Notes: generated from the sequence alone by a model not told the origin. A DNA stretch of 64,000 bases from Candidatus Rifleibacteriota bacterium (GCA_015232575.1 JADFZL010000001.1:310001-374000); one strand, 5' to 3'. Shown: positions 1 through 9,246, counted from the stretch's first letter. A program made the numbers and translations.

Positions 1-858
1 AACGCCCGTAAGACCGTGCATTTCAGTAAGAATGTTCAATGCCTCTTTTTCAGTTTCCGCAGCAATTTTTTGTGCGCCGTCCATTCCCAGAAGGGAAACA
101 TAAGTGACTTTTTTTGCTGCTGCATCCTTACCGGGCGTTTTTCCCAATTCTTCGAGAGTTCCTTTATTATCAAGGATATCATCAATTACCTGAAAAAGCA
201 GTCCGATTTTTTCGCCAAATTCACGAAACTTTACTATTTGTTCCTCTGGGCAGCCTGAAATTATTGCGGAAGTTTCTGAACACGCACTTATCAGCGCTCC
301 AGTCTTCAACAGATGGATGTTTCTGAGCGTATCAAGACCGGTCACTTTTCCTTCATTTACAAGATCAAGTGCCTGCCCTCCAGCCATTCCACATAATCCG
401 GCTGATTTTGAAAAAACAGAAAGTGCTCTCAGAACTCTTTCCGTTTCAATACCAAGCTTTCCGATTCCGGACATCCACTCAAAAGCCATTGCCTGAAGGG
501 CATCTCCTGCCAGTATTGCCATCGCTTCCCCGTAAACTTTGTGACAAGTCGGCTTGCCGCGTCTGAAATCATCGTTGTCCATAGATGGAAGATCATCATG
601 AATAAGAGAATATGTGTGCAGGAGCTCAAACGCACATCCGGCCTTCAGACAGCCCTCATTACGCACTCCAAGCGATTCACAGATCATCAGCATAAACACC
701 GGACGAATTCTTTTTCCACCAGCAGACAAACTATATTTCATAGCATTAAAAAGCTCATCTGACGGATATTTTATCTCGGAGAAGTAGCTTTCAAGGGCTT
801 TATCAATAAATTCCCTGCGCTCCTGAAGATAATTGGGGAAAAAAGGATTCTGAGTCAT
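1..858 (-). CDS. ispA: Polyprenyl (farnesyl/geranylgeranyl) diphosphate synthase, C-terminus cut by window edge
   Basis: Chain-elongating prenyltransferase that condenses isopentenyl diphosphate with allylic diphosphates to make farnesyl-type precursors in the cytosol. The reading frame is open from ATG at 858 to the left edge (286 codons), close to the usual length of about 295, so only a few residues are missing. Visible motifs are GGKRIRP, the first aspartate-rich motif DDLPSMDNDD preceded by LLHTYSLIH, GGQALDL, and the second motif DDILD. The two residues inserted between the aspartates of the first motif are typical of bacterial short-chain synthases. The start overlaps the xseB stop (ATGA), so the two are translationally coupled. 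Exact chain length of the product is inferred, not shown. Confidence 0.93.
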   Translation of the reverse strand, partial: MTQNPFFPNYLQERREFIDKALESYFSEIKYPSDELFNAMKYSLSAGGKRIRPVFMLMICESLGVRNEGCLKAGCAFELLHTYSLIHDDLPSMDNDDFRRGKPTCHKVYGEAMAILAGDALQAMAFEWMSGIGKLGIETERVLRALSVFSKSAGLCGMAGGQALDLVNEGKVTGLDTLRNIHLLKTGALISACSETSAIISGCPEEQIVKFREFGEKIGLLFQVIDDILDNKGTLEELGKTPGKDAAAKKVTYVSLLGMDGAQKIAAETEKEALNILTEMHGLTGV

Positions 859-1154
859 CTGCCGTCTTTTTCCGGATCAAATTGTTCTTCGCGAACTTCA
901 CCGCTGCTTTCCTGAAGCAACTGAACCATGCGTCCTTCTGTTTTATCAAGTTCGCCGCCGCATTTTTTACTCAGAGTTGTACCAAGTTCGTAAAGTTTCA
1001 ACCCGAGAGCAAGCGGAGTTCCTTCCATTTCGAGTGCTGCAACTACAATTTCAAGTTTTGACATTGCTTCTTCATAAGTCATTTTTTCAATTTCAACTGG
1101 AGCCATTTCAACCAGTTTTTCAATTTCCTGAGGTTCAATTGCATTTTTTTTCAT
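855..1154 (-). CDS. xseB: Exodeoxyribonuclease VII small subunit
   Basis: Small helical subunit of exonuclease VII, which degrades single-stranded DNA to oligonucleotides; several XseB copies assemble on each XseA. At 99 residues it is a little longer than most XseB because of an acidic N-terminal stretch of about 20 residues. The family core begins at MTYEEAMSKLE and continues through LEMEGTPLALGLKLYELG, the usual XseB pattern. It lies 6 bases after xseA and overlaps ispA by four bases, matching the common xseA-xseB-ispA gene order. Confidence 0.92.
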   Translation of the reverse strand: MKKNAIEPQEIEKLVEMAPVEIEKMTYEEAMSKLEIVVAALEMEGTPLALGLKLYELGTTLSKKCGGELDKTEGRMVQLLQESSGEVREEQFDPEKDGR

Positions 1155-1160
1155 GATATT

Positions 1161-2426
1161 TTAACCTTTTTTTTCCGATGAAATATTGTTAATTGTGGCA
1201 TCCGCATTACCATCTGACAGGTCGATTCTGATATTATCTCCAGTTTTCAGCTGATTTACAGACGAAATTACTCTGTTATTTTCATCAACTGCCATTATAT
1301 AACCGCGATTCAATACAGCTCTTGGATTCAAAGAAATCAGATTCATTGAATACAACTCAAGCCGATGTCTTTCTGATTTCAGTTTTTGAGAAAACGTATT
1401 CTCAAGATCACGTGAAATATTTGCAAGCCTGAGTTTTCTTTCTGTAAAGAAGAGAGCCGGCTTTATAAGGAAGCGGCAGCTTTGAGCTTTTTTCAGTCTT
1501 TCACGGGCAATCAGCAGACGATTCTTGAGACTTCTCTGCAAGCGTCCCTTCATTTGGGCAATTGCTCTCAAAAGTTCTTCCTTAACCGGAACAGCAATTT
1601 CAGCAGCCGCCGAAGGTGTTGGAGCACGTTTGTCTGCAACGAAATCAGCAATAGTAAAATCTGTTTCATGACCTACCGCTGAAATAATGGGCTTAACGCA
1701 GGCAGAAATAGCTCTGGCAGTAACTTCCTCATTGAAAGCCCATAAATCTTCCAGACTTCCACCTCCGCGAGCCACAATAATTACATCAACTCTGGAATCG
1801 CTGTCCAGAAGCCGAATTCCTGCGGCAATTTCTTTCGAGGCGGTCTCTCCCTGAACTTTAACCGGGGCAAGAAAAATTGGAATATTTGAAAATCTTCTTT
1901 TTGCAACCCGGTAAATATCTTTGATTACTGCTCCGGTAGATGAAGTTACAACGCCTATTCCCTTTGGAAGGAAAGGAATCGGAACCTTTCTTGATTCATC
2001 GAAAAGTCCTTCGGCCATGAGCCTTGCTTTCAACTTTTCAAATGCTTCGTATAAGGCACCTAATCCGGCTGGCTTAAGATCGGTAATGATGAGCTGATAT
2101 TCACCGCGAGGCTCATAAACTGACACGCTGCCGCAAACAAGCACCTGTGAACCGTTTGCAAATGCAGTTTTCACCTTTTTTCGGTTTCCGGCCCACAATG
2201 CAGCTTTAATGACCGCCTTGGAATCTTTCAGCGTAAAATATGCGTGCCCTGATGCGGCCTGCACCAGGTTTGAAATTTCTCCCTGAACCCACACTGAATT
2301 CAGGGAGCTGCTGCCTTCCAGGAGTCTTTTGATCTGTAATGTCAAGTCTCCAACTGAAAGCGGCTTCGGTTCAGCAACTTCTTCAAGAAAATCCAACAAA
2401 GTTGGAGATGACTTTTGAATGGCCAT
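1161..2426 (-). CDS. xseA: Exodeoxyribonuclease VII large subunit
   Basis: Catalytic large subunit of exonuclease VII, acting on single-stranded DNA in repair and recombination. The 421-residue product has the N-terminal OB-fold (about residues 20-120, with VWVQGEISN and HAYFTLKD), then the catalytic domain with GVVTSSTGAVIKDI, IIVARGGGSLEDLW, AFNEEVTARAI and SAVGHETD, and a long helical C-terminal region ending with NPRAVLNRGY. All expected motifs are intact and the length is normal. It starts 6 bases after the accC stop in the accB-like/accC/xseA/xseB/ispA run, so expression probably depends on the promoter ahead of the accB-like gene. Confidence 0.95.
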   Translation of the reverse strand: MAIQKSSPTLLDFLEEVAEPKPLSVGDLTLQIKRLLEGSSSLNSVWVQGEISNLVQAASGHAYFTLKDSKAVIKAALWAGNRKKVKTAFANGSQVLVCGSVSVYEPRGEYQLIITDLKPAGLGALYEAFEKLKARLMAEGLFDESRKVPIPFLPKGIGVVTSSTGAVIKDIYRVAKRRFSNIPIFLAPVKVQGETASKEIAAGIRLLDSDSRVDVIIVARGGGSLEDLWAFNEEVTARAISACVKPIISAVGHETDFTIADFVADKRAPTPSAAAEIAVPVKEELLRAIAQMKGRLQRSLKNRLLIARERLKKAQSCRFLIKPALFFTERKLRLANISRDLENTFSQKLKSERHRLELYSMNLISLNPRAVLNRGYIMAVDENNRVISSVNQLKTGDNIRIDLSDGNADATINNISSEKKG

Positions 2427-2432
2427 CTTGAA

Positions 2433-3848
2433 TCATTGCCCCTGACTAAGGCTTTTTTGATTTTCCGGATTCAAATTCGAACCAGCTTTCGAATATTTCT
2501 GCTGGAATTCTTCCCAGTGGCTTTCTACAAATTTTGTCGAAAAATTCCCATTGAAAAAATCCTGGTTATTCATTGTAAAAAGGTGAAATGGAATAGTTGT
2601 TTTTATTCCATCAATCCGGAATTCCAACAGTGCTGTATTCATGCGTCTTATCGCTTCTTCACGCGTTGGTGCCCATACAATAAGCTTTGCGATCATTGAA
2701 TCATAAGAAGGACTGACAAAATAATTCGTATAAGCTGCGGAATCGACTCTAACCCATGGTCCGCCAGGAACAATAAACTGCTCAATTCTTCCCGGACTTG
2801 GAATAAAGTTTTTGGAAGCATCTTCAGCATTAACGCGGCATTCAATAGCCCATCCCTTTGGAGACAACGAATCCTGGGTCCAGGGAATCTTTTCGCCGGA
2901 AGCAATTCTCAGTTGAAGTTCTACCATGTCTATTCCCCAGACCAGTTCTGTAACTGGATGTTCAACTTGCAGTCTGGTATTCATTTCCATGAAATAGTAA
3001 CTTCCGTCTTTATCGAGAAGGAATTCGAGAGTTCCTGCATTTACATATTCAATTGCATGAACGGCATTAATAGCTGTTTCATACATTTTCTTTCTGGTTT
3101 CGTCAGTCAGAGCCGGTGACGGGGCTTCTTCAAGAAGTTTCTGATGACGGCGCTGCACAGAGCATTCTCTTTCACCAAGTACTATTGCATTTCCATGAGA
3201 ATCGCCAAATACCTGGATTTCAATGTGTCTCGGTTCTCTGAGATATTTTTCCAGATATACCCGACCATCGCCAAATGCTGACTTTGCTTCACCATAAGCT
3301 GTCATAAAAAGATTCTTAAACTGGCCTGGCTCTTCGCAGAGTCTCATTCCTCTGCCACCACCGCCGGCAGAAGCTTTTATCAAAATCGGATATCCGATCT
3401 TTTCAGCGATTTCGAATGCTTCATTTGCATCTTCAAGACTTCCGGGTGATCCCGGGAGAACCGGAACCCCTGCCCTCTGCATAAGATCACGGGCAACAGA
3501 CTTCTGTCCCATTCTTTCGATTGCTCTGTGGGAAGGACCTATAAAAACGAAACCACACTTCTGTGTAATTTCGGAAAAACTTGGATTTTCTGAAAGAAAA
3601 CCGTATCCCGGGTGAATTGCATCACATTTTGATGCATGTGCAACTGAAAGAATATTTGAAATGTTGAGATATGACAGATCAGGTCTTGCCGGACCAATGC
3701 AATAAGCTTCATCAGCCATCGAAACATGAAGTCCGGTTCTATCAGGTTCAGAAAATACGGCAACCGTTTTTATTCCCAGGCGCCTGCAAGTCCTTATTAT
3801 CCTGACTGCTATCTCTCCCCTATTAGCAATCAACACTTTATTAAACAT
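2433..3848 (-). CDS. accC: Biotin carboxylase subunit of acetyl-CoA carboxylase
   Basis: ATP-dependent carboxylation of the biotin carried on a carrier protein, the first half reaction of acetyl-CoA carboxylase in fatty acid synthesis. The 471-residue protein has the biotin carboxylase N-terminal domain (FNKVLIANRGEIAVR), the ATP-grasp domain with the glycine-rich loop SAGGGGRGMR, the catalytic stretch ERECSVQRRHQKLLEE, EMNTRLQVEHPVTE with the bicarbonate/biotin-site arginine, and the C-terminal domain (GWAIECRVNAED). Length and motifs are standard. It follows the accB-like gene by 27 bases. The neighbour lacks the biotinylation lysine, so the carrier that AccC serves may be encoded elsewhere. 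Confidence 0.95.
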   Translation of the reverse strand: MFNKVLIANRGEIAVRIIRTCRRLGIKTVAVFSEPDRTGLHVSMADEAYCIGPARPDLSYLNISNILSVAHASKCDAIHPGYGFLSENPSFSEITQKCGFVFIGPSHRAIERMGQKSVARDLMQRAGVPVLPGSPGSLEDANEAFEIAEKIGYPILIKASAGGGGRGMRLCEEPGQFKNLFMTAYGEAKSAFGDGRVYLEKYLREPRHIEIQVFGDSHGNAIVLGERECSVQRRHQKLLEEAPSPALTDETRKKMYETAINAVHAIEYVNAGTLEFLLDKDGSYYFMEMNTRLQVEHPVTELVWGIDMVELQLRIASGEKIPWTQDSLSPKGWAIECRVNAEDASKNFIPSPGRIEQFIVPGGPWVRVDSAAYTNYFVSPSYDSMIAKLIVWAPTREEAIRRMNTALLEFRIDGIKTTIPFHLFTMNNQDFFNGNFSTKFVESHWEEFQQKYSKAGSNLNPENQKSLSQGQ

Positions 3849-3875
3849 TTTACCTCCTTATTTTAGAGCCATTTT

Positions 3876-4289
3876 CTAATCTGTGATTTCGAATAGCAGA
3901 TGTCCGAAATCGACTATTTCACCTTCTGCAACTCTTACTGATGATAGTTTTCCAGAAGAAGATGCAGTGACATTGTCGTGATGGCTGATTCCTTTGATAA
4001 GACCAAGAAGTTCACCCGATTTTACTGGCATTCCCTCGGCTGGCTTCTTCTTTCCAAAGGAAAATACTCCAACATGTTCAGAAAATATTTTATGCATCTT
4101 TTCTGATACCTGGACTTCTGATTCTGGTGTTTTCTCGGGATGCTCTTCACGAGATGGGCTTTCTGAAACAGTAAATTCAGAATTATTTCTTATCATTGTT
4201 ACTTTTTCAAAATTCTTTTCAAGTTGAAGAAAACCAAAACCACCGTCCCTCATTGCCTGATAAAGACTATCCAATTCTTCTTTTTTCAT
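3876..4289 (-). CDS. AccB-like biotinyl-domain protein lacking the biotin-acceptor lysine
   Basis: The position (directly before accC) and layout match the biotin carboxyl carrier protein of acetyl-CoA carboxylase: N-terminal helical segment (ELDSLYQAMRDGGF), a Ser/Glu/Pro-rich linker, then a C-terminal biotinyl/lipoyl fold of about 70 residues. In an ungapped alignment with ordinary AccB, the segment normally reading EAMKM reads KGISH, so the lysine that carries biotin is Ser102 (codon at 3984-3986). The rest of the fold (PVKSGELLG, SSSGKL, GEIVDFGHLLFEI) is preserved. The ATG at 4289 is preferred over the upstream in-frame codon because it has AGAGGAT six bases ahead. It may be a non-biotinylated regulatory homologue, as in plant BADC proteins, or a decayed carrier. 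The fold call is firm; the role is inference. Confidence 0.85.
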   Translation of the reverse strand: MKKEELDSLYQAMRDGGFGFLQLEKNFEKVTMIRNNSEFTVSESPSREEHPEKTPESEVQVSEKMHKIFSEHVGVFSFGKKKPAEGMPVKSGELLGLIKGISHHDNVTASSSGKLSSVRVAEGEIVDFGHLLFEITD

Positions 4290-4317
4290 TTTTATCCTCT
4301 TGGGTTGTTGTCGCGTA

Positions 4318-4346
4318 ATGTTATCACAACACCTTTCGTCTTTCAA
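4318..4346 (-). promoter_or_regulatory. Probable sigma-70 type promoter for the accB-like operon
   Basis: On the minus strand TTGAAA (4346-4341) and TAACAT (4323-4318) are separated by exactly 17 bases, about 29 bases before the accB-like ATG. Both hexamers keep the key consensus positions. It would drive the five-gene operon down to ispA. Confidence 0.55.
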
Positions 4347-4468
4347 TAACCACCACTTAAATCTTTGCAGCATAATGCCGATATAGTTCTCAGATAAATA
4401 TATTATTTAGAAGAAAGCATTGCTGGTGTAGTTTTACACGAACAATGCCTTTAATAAGGAGACAGACA

Positions 4469-5587
4469 ATGAGGCAAGAGCTTTGCAAAATTGCCATTCT
4501 TGGCGGGTTGTTCCTCTCAAGTGCTTCGCTTATGGCTACACCTGTACTCGGAGGATACTACTTCGGGAAGGGAACTGGTAATACCGGAGACAAACCTGTT
4601 TTTCTCGCTCACATTTTCAATTGCGGAAAAAAAGTAATCGAATTAAAGAAAATGAAAATGGGAATCGAGATAAGAGCTACCAGGGACAATCGAAAATTTC
4701 ATTTCAGTTCGAAAGAAAGTCTTTCTCCTGGAGAAATAAGAACATTCAGACTTTCAATTCCAGTTAATACTTCCATGGAAGACGGAACATTCAGAATATT
4801 CGGAAGTATGAATGAGAAAAACTGGTATTCAGATTTATATACTTTCAAAAATACCAAATCAGATCTCAATGACGTAAAAAATATTTCACTTTACGCTGAG
4901 CCGCCTGTTGAAGAAGTTATTCCGACAAATACAACCATCAGCCCCGAAAACGTTACTGAGATACCCGATTTGCCATCAAAAAAACAAAAAAATCAACCAG
5001 AGACAAAAATTGCTGAAGTAACCAAAAACCAGAAATCAGAAAAAAAATCTTCTTCTTCCAAAAAGACTGGAAAAGAATTTAAAAGCCTTCGTACAATTGA
5101 CGAAGAACTGATAATTTACATCGTGAAAAATGGTGACACACTCCAATCAATTGCCAATAAATACTACGGTAATCAGGAGTCATTCAAGATTATTTCCGAG
5201 TTGAATTTTATTGAACCTGATACCAGATTAAAGGGTGGTGAAGAAATAATCGTAGAAGTAAAACCGCTCAATAGCAATGACGCTCCAGCCACAGTAAATA
5301 ATGCAGAGTATGAAACTCCCGCCGCAGAAGCTCCAGCAGGAACACAAGTTGTCGCTGAGACTGCGGTTCAATCAGGGGATGCGCAAAAAAGCATACATAA
5401 AGAATACATCGTTGAAAAGGGTGACACAATCGGAAGTATTGCCAAAAAGATTCTTGGAAGAGCTTCAAAATACAGCCAGATTCTAAAGCTAAACCCAACT
5501 CTCAACCCGAAGAATCTGAAAATAGGTATGAAAATAGCTATTCCCTCTGATGAAACTTCAAATCCTCTGTCATCTCAGAACAGCTGA
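4469..5587 (+). CDS. Secreted protein with two LysM domains
   Basis: Envelope protein that probably binds peptidoglycan. An N-terminal signal segment (CKIAILGGLFLSSASLMA) is followed by a beta-rich region of about 120 residues with no family I recognise, a Lys/Ser/Pro-rich linker, and two LysM modules: the first starts YIVKNGDTLQSIANKYYG (about residue 210), the second YIVEKGDTIGSIAKKILG (about residue 315). ATG 4469 is chosen over the ATG at 4445 because AAGGAG lies eight bases upstream of it. The SNF2 helicase gene begins 31 bases after the stop. The LysM calls are firm; the function of the N-terminal domain is unknown. Confidence 0.85.
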   Translation: MRQELCKIAILGGLFLSSASLMATPVLGGYYFGKGTGNTGDKPVFLAHIFNCGKKVIELKKMKMGIEIRATRDNRKFHFSSKESLSPGEIRTFRLSIPVNTSMEDGTFRIFGSMNEKNWYSDLYTFKNTKSDLNDVKNISLYAEPPVEEVIPTNTTISPENVTEIPDLPSKKQKNQPETKIAEVTKNQKSEKKSSSSKKTGKEFKSLRTIDEELIIYIVKNGDTLQSIANKYYGNQESFKIISELNFIEPDTRLKGGEEIIVEVKPLNSNDAPATVNNAEYETPAAEAPAGTQVVAETAVQSGDAQKSIHKEYIVEKGDTIGSIAKKILGRASKYSQILKLNPTLNPKNLKIGMKIAIPSDETSNPLSSQNS

Positions 5588-5618
5588 CATAATTTTCTAA
5601 CGAAGCCGGAGAAAAGCC

Positions 5619-7727
5619 TTGAAATCGCCATTAGTTAAAGTAAATAATATTTCCCAGACCAGTTTAACTTTCCAGGTAAAAGGAAAAGCCTTCCAGGAAG
5701 GATATCTTTTTCTGACCGCAGAAATGACCAATCTCTTTCCTTTCCGCGAAGACCTTACATCCATAAACTTTCTTGATGAAGACAACATAAGTCACTCAGC
5801 AATCTACCATCGTGGCCGCGGTTACATGGTTTGTCTGACCTTCGGCGAATGGTGGGAAAGAAAGAAAATTTCAGAAAATGATCTGCTGGGAATTGATCAG
5901 GTGGATCTGACAAACAAAGTATACAAATTAAGCCATATCTCAGGGAAAAGAATTACAGATGATACCCCGAAACTGACTATTGATCTTTCGATCAAGTCAT
6001 CTTCAGACAAAGCGATATTCTTTTCTCCCAACAATATTGAAGTTCTGAGAAAACTTCTCATCGGCGAATATTCACCATACAACGAAACCAACCTCATTCT
6101 GAAAGGCGAGCAGATGAACCTCGGCGGTTCATTTGATGAGCTGGCTTCACTCAAAAGCTGTTTTGGAATTGAAGTTTATCAGCATCAGGTTAATACAGTT
6201 AAAATGGTTCTCCAGGATTTGAATGGCAGAGCTCTTCTCGCTGATGAAGTCGGTCTTGGAAAAACAATTGAAGCAGGACTCATATTAAAAGAATACCTCC
6301 TGCGCGGAATGGTTAAGAAAGTTCTGATCCTGACTCCGGCATCGCTGATTACCCAGTGGCAACAGGAATTGAAAACGAAATTCGACCTGTCATTCAAAAA
6401 CCATCTTGAAATTTGTGACTGGGAAAAAACTGATATGATCATTGCATCGCTTGATACAGCAAAGAGTCAGAAAAATCAAAAAACTATTCAGGGAATTAAT
6501 TACGACCTGCTGATCATTGACGAAGCGCACAAGCTCAAAAACAAAAAAACTCAGAACTGGAAGTTTGTTAATTCAATTAAAACAAAATTTTTGTTAATGC
6601 TCACTGCAACTCCGATTCAAAATGATCTTCTTGAGTTGTTCAACCTTATTTCTATTCTCAAACCCGGCCATCTATCAACTGTATTGAAATTCAAAACTGA
6701 ATTCCTTGCTGAGAAAGACAAAAGAATTCCAAAGAACTCGCCAAGACTCAAGGACATGCTGAAGGAAATAATGATCAGACACAGACGGTCTGATACAATG
6801 ATTAAATTTCCTCAACGGTTTGTACATACTGAAACTGTGACTCTTAACGAGGACGAAGCTTCATTATATGTTGAGCTGACAGATTTCATCAGAAGCAGGT
6901 ATTTTACTCTTCCCACACACAAAAACCCGCGCGGAATTAACCGGCTGACACTCATTCTTCTTCAAAAGCTCATGGGTAGCTCAACTCAGGCGCTTCAGAG
7001 AGCTCTTGAAAAAATGGTTATGTCCAATTTCTATCGTGACGATTTCGATAATTCGCTCAAGCGTTTGCTGGACAAAGCCAACAGTATAAAATCATCAAGG
7101 AAATCAGAAGTTTTACTTGAATTGATGAATGGTTTAACGGACAAGGTAATTATTTTTACTCAATTCAGAGGAACTCAGGACTTTCTAAATAAACTCCTCC
7201 TGGAAAGAGGCTACAGCACTGCTGTTTTCAATGGTCAGCTTAACCAGGCAGAAAAAGACGACTGCATTGAACGATTTCGGGGAAACAAACAGGTTCTGAT
7301 TTCAACAGAATCAGGCGGTGAAGGCCGAAACCTGCAATTCTGCAAAATTCTTGTAAACTATGATTTGCCATGGAACCCGATGAGAATTGAGCAGAGAATT
7401 GGTCGTATCCACCGTCTCGGGCAAAAGGATGATGTACATATAATAAATCTGAGTGCCGCAAACACTATTGAATCTTACGTTCTTGAGCTTCTCGACAAAA
7501 AGATCAATCTCTTCCGTCTTATTATCGGTGAACTGGAAATGATTCTCGGTAATATGCACTCAAAGAAAACTCTGGAACAGATAATTATTGACATTGTTAC
7601 CATGTCGCCAAGTCAGGAATCAATGAAGAGAAAGTTCCAATCACTTGGAAATAAGCTGGAAAAAGCATTGAAAACTCATCAGGACATCACACAAGCTCAG
7701 GAGGAAATATTCGATGGAGGCAAATAA
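5619..7727 (+). CDS. SNF2/RapA-type DEAD-like ATPase (Swi2/Snf2 family helicase)
   Basis: Superfamily 2 double-stranded-DNA translocase. After an N-terminal region of about 190 residues without a clear match, the ATPase core begins at YQHQVNTVKMV with motif I ADEVGLGKTIEAG, motif II DEAH, motif III LTATPIQN. The second helicase lobe carries VIIFTQFRGTQDFL, STESGGEGRNLQFC and motif VI RIEQRIGRIHRLGQ. The start is TTG with GGAG eight bases upstream. Its last 14 bases overlap the next gene, so the two are probably translated together. The pair resembles Bacillus yqhH-yqhG, where an SNF2 ATPase sits beside a protein of unknown function. A role in transcription or chromosome remodelling is inferred from family only. 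Confidence 0.9.
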   Translation: MKSPLVKVNNISQTSLTFQVKGKAFQEGYLFLTAEMTNLFPFREDLTSINFLDEDNISHSAIYHRGRGYMVCLTFGEWWERKKISENDLLGIDQVDLTNKVYKLSHISGKRITDDTPKLTIDLSIKSSSDKAIFFSPNNIEVLRKLLIGEYSPYNETNLILKGEQMNLGGSFDELASLKSCFGIEVYQHQVNTVKMVLQDLNGRALLADEVGLGKTIEAGLILKEYLLRGMVKKVLILTPASLITQWQQELKTKFDLSFKNHLEICDWEKTDMIIASLDTAKSQKNQKTIQGINYDLLIIDEAHKLKNKKTQNWKFVNSIKTKFLLMLTATPIQNDLLELFNLISILKPGHLSTVLKFKTEFLAEKDKRIPKNSPRLKDMLKEIMIRHRRSDTMIKFPQRFVHTETVTLNEDEASLYVELTDFIRSRYFTLPTHKNPRGINRLTLILLQKLMGSSTQALQRALEKMVMSNFYRDDFDNSLKRLLDKANSIKSSRKSEVLLELMNGLTDKVIIFTQFRGTQDFLNKLLLERGYSTAVFNGQLNQAEKDDCIERFRGNKQVLISTESGGEGRNLQFCKILVNYDLPWNPMRIEQRIGRIHRLGQKDDVHIINLSAANTIESYVLELLDKKINLFRLIIGELEMILGNMHSKKTLEQIIIDIVTMSPSQESMKRKFQSLGNKLEKALKTHQDITQAQEEIFDGGK

Positions 7728-8688
7728 AATTCAGGAACTGGTTCTTTCATTCATGAAAACTCTCGGAATTAACTGCAACGAAAATCAGCCGGGGATATGG
7801 AAAGCAGAAATTCCAGCTTCTGAAAGGACGTTTTTTAACGGTTATGAAGAATACTCATTCTCGTTCAACCGTGAAATCGCCGAGAAACATCGGGATATTG
7901 AACTGGTCTGTGATGGTTCGTATCTGCTGAAAAAAATTACTGAGCGTCTTTCTTCAGTACCAAAAGTTACCAGACTGTTTGCGAAAAGCCAGCCCGAAGT
8001 ATCAGGTACTCCGGGAAAACCAGGTGAACTGCTGCTTATCGCACCGGGGAAATATCGCTACAGACAAAAGATTTCTTTCCACTTCAAGGTGTCTTATATA
8101 TGTAACCACCGAAATGACAATCTTTTCACTGTCCTTGTCGATCCGGCATCAAATGATGTATATTTAAAAGAGAACGTGGAAGAATTTGATCTTGAAAATT
8201 ATTCTGAGAATCCAGATCCTGGTATTCCGGTCGAAGGTACCGGCGAAGAAATACTGAAACTATATCTAAAAGCATGCAGAAGACTTGAAGATGAAGTAGC
8301 CAAAAAACTTGATGGAATGAGAACCTGGGTGAATGCTCAGTTTGAAATAGAAAAAGAAAAGGTCCGGGAATATATTGACGAGCAGAAGGCAGAGCTTACG
8401 CGGAAAAAAGCAAATGTCTGTTTTCACCTTTATTTCTTCCAGAAAGAAGAAGAGATCGAAAAAATGATCGCAGATCTTGAAAGCGAAAAAGTCCGGAAAA
8501 TTCAGGAACTTCAGGAAAAATACTCCATGAAAATTGAAATTTCGCTCATAAACGCAGTCGTTTTATGCATTCCAACAATCGGACTTCCTGCAAGCATGGT
8601 TCCAAAGAAAAGGTCTGAAACAACTTTGAAATCTTCATTCGCCAGAATACACGCCTCTGATGATTTACAGGTGAGACCGGCTGTATAA
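7714..8688 (+). CDS. Coiled-coil partner protein of the SNF2 helicase (YqhG-like, unknown function)
   Basis: I do not recognise a characterised family. The 324-residue protein has an N-terminal mixed region (FMKTLGINC, then a PG motif) vaguely like the start of Bacillus YqhG, a conserved-looking middle with KYRYRQKISFHFKVSY and a DPASNDV turn, and a long charged helical segment (about residues 190-275, rich in Glu and Lys) predicted to form a coiled coil. No signal peptide, and only a short hydrophobic stretch near residue 280 (INAVVLCIPTIGLP). Translational overlap with the SNF2 gene argues for a shared complex. The resemblance to YqhG is based on gene order and a weak N-terminal pattern. 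Confidence 0.7.
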   Translation: MEANKIQELVLSFMKTLGINCNENQPGIWKAEIPASERTFFNGYEEYSFSFNREIAEKHRDIELVCDGSYLLKKITERLSSVPKVTRLFAKSQPEVSGTPGKPGELLLIAPGKYRYRQKISFHFKVSYICNHRNDNLFTVLVDPASNDVYLKENVEEFDLENYSENPDPGIPVEGTGEEILKLYLKACRRLEDEVAKKLDGMRTWVNAQFEIEKEKVREYIDEQKAELTRKKANVCFHLYFFQKEEEIEKMIADLESEKVRKIQELQEKYSMKIEISLINAVVLCIPTIGLPASMVPKKRSETTLKSSFARIHASDDLQVRPAV

Positions 8689-8723
8689 GTCGTTAATTGC
8701 TTCGAACTAATTGCGTATACCTC

Positions 8724-8746
8724 AATGCGGCATATTGTGCCGCATT
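8724..8746 (+). terminator. Hairpin downstream of the SNF2 operon
   Basis: AATGCGGCA and TGCCGCATT pair over nine bases around a five-base loop, 36 bases after the stop of the coiled-coil gene. Only a short T run follows (TTTT, seven bases on), so termination is likely but not certain. Confidence 0.5.
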
Positions 8747-8916
8747 ATGCATTTTAAAGAACTTTCAGATTTCAGGTGGATATGTACTAAATTATACAAT
8801 TCGGTTGCATTATATTTACCACAGTGATAAGCTTATCAGGAATTAAACTTCCGTGAAGTTTGTGATTTAAGTTGGTTTTTCACCCAGTGAATATTCTTTA
8901 GAATGGAGGGAAGAAA

Positions 8917-9219
8917 ATGTTTTTTAAACATATTATGGTAATTTTCATTGTTCTGGGATTCCTTGGTTTTTTCTACGGTGATCACGTATTCAAATTTCAG
9001 GCAGAACTGATGATCAACTGGCAATATGACTTCCCTGCTTATGAAGCTTACGAAAGAATAGTTCAGTATTACCCTTCAAGTCAGTATAGAAAAGAAGCTC
9101 TGAAAATGATGGAAGTTCTGACTAAAAGGAATGGTGATCTGAGAAGTTACCTTGAAATGCGTGACAAAGATGTTAAAAACAAAGCAAAAAAACAGGCTCA
9201 GGCAGAAACATTCCGATGA
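8917..9219 (+). CDS. Small membrane-anchored TPR-like protein
   Basis: A 100-residue protein with GGAGGG six bases before its ATG. An N-terminal membrane segment (IMVIFIVLGFLGFFYG) is followed by a helical stretch, AYEAYERIVQYYPSSQYRKEALKMM, which has the spacing of a single tetratricopeptide/BamD-like repeat, and a basic tail. The HEAT/TPR scaffold gene begins 27 bases later, so they probably form a transcription unit and may interact at the membrane. No named family. Confidence 0.75.
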   Translation: MFFKHIMVIFIVLGFLGFFYGDHVFKFQAELMINWQYDFPAYEAYERIVQYYPSSQYRKEALKMMEVLTKRNGDLRSYLEMRDKDVKNKAKKQAQAETFR

Positions 9220-9246
9220 TAAAATTTTCCCGCCAACTCATCAGTC

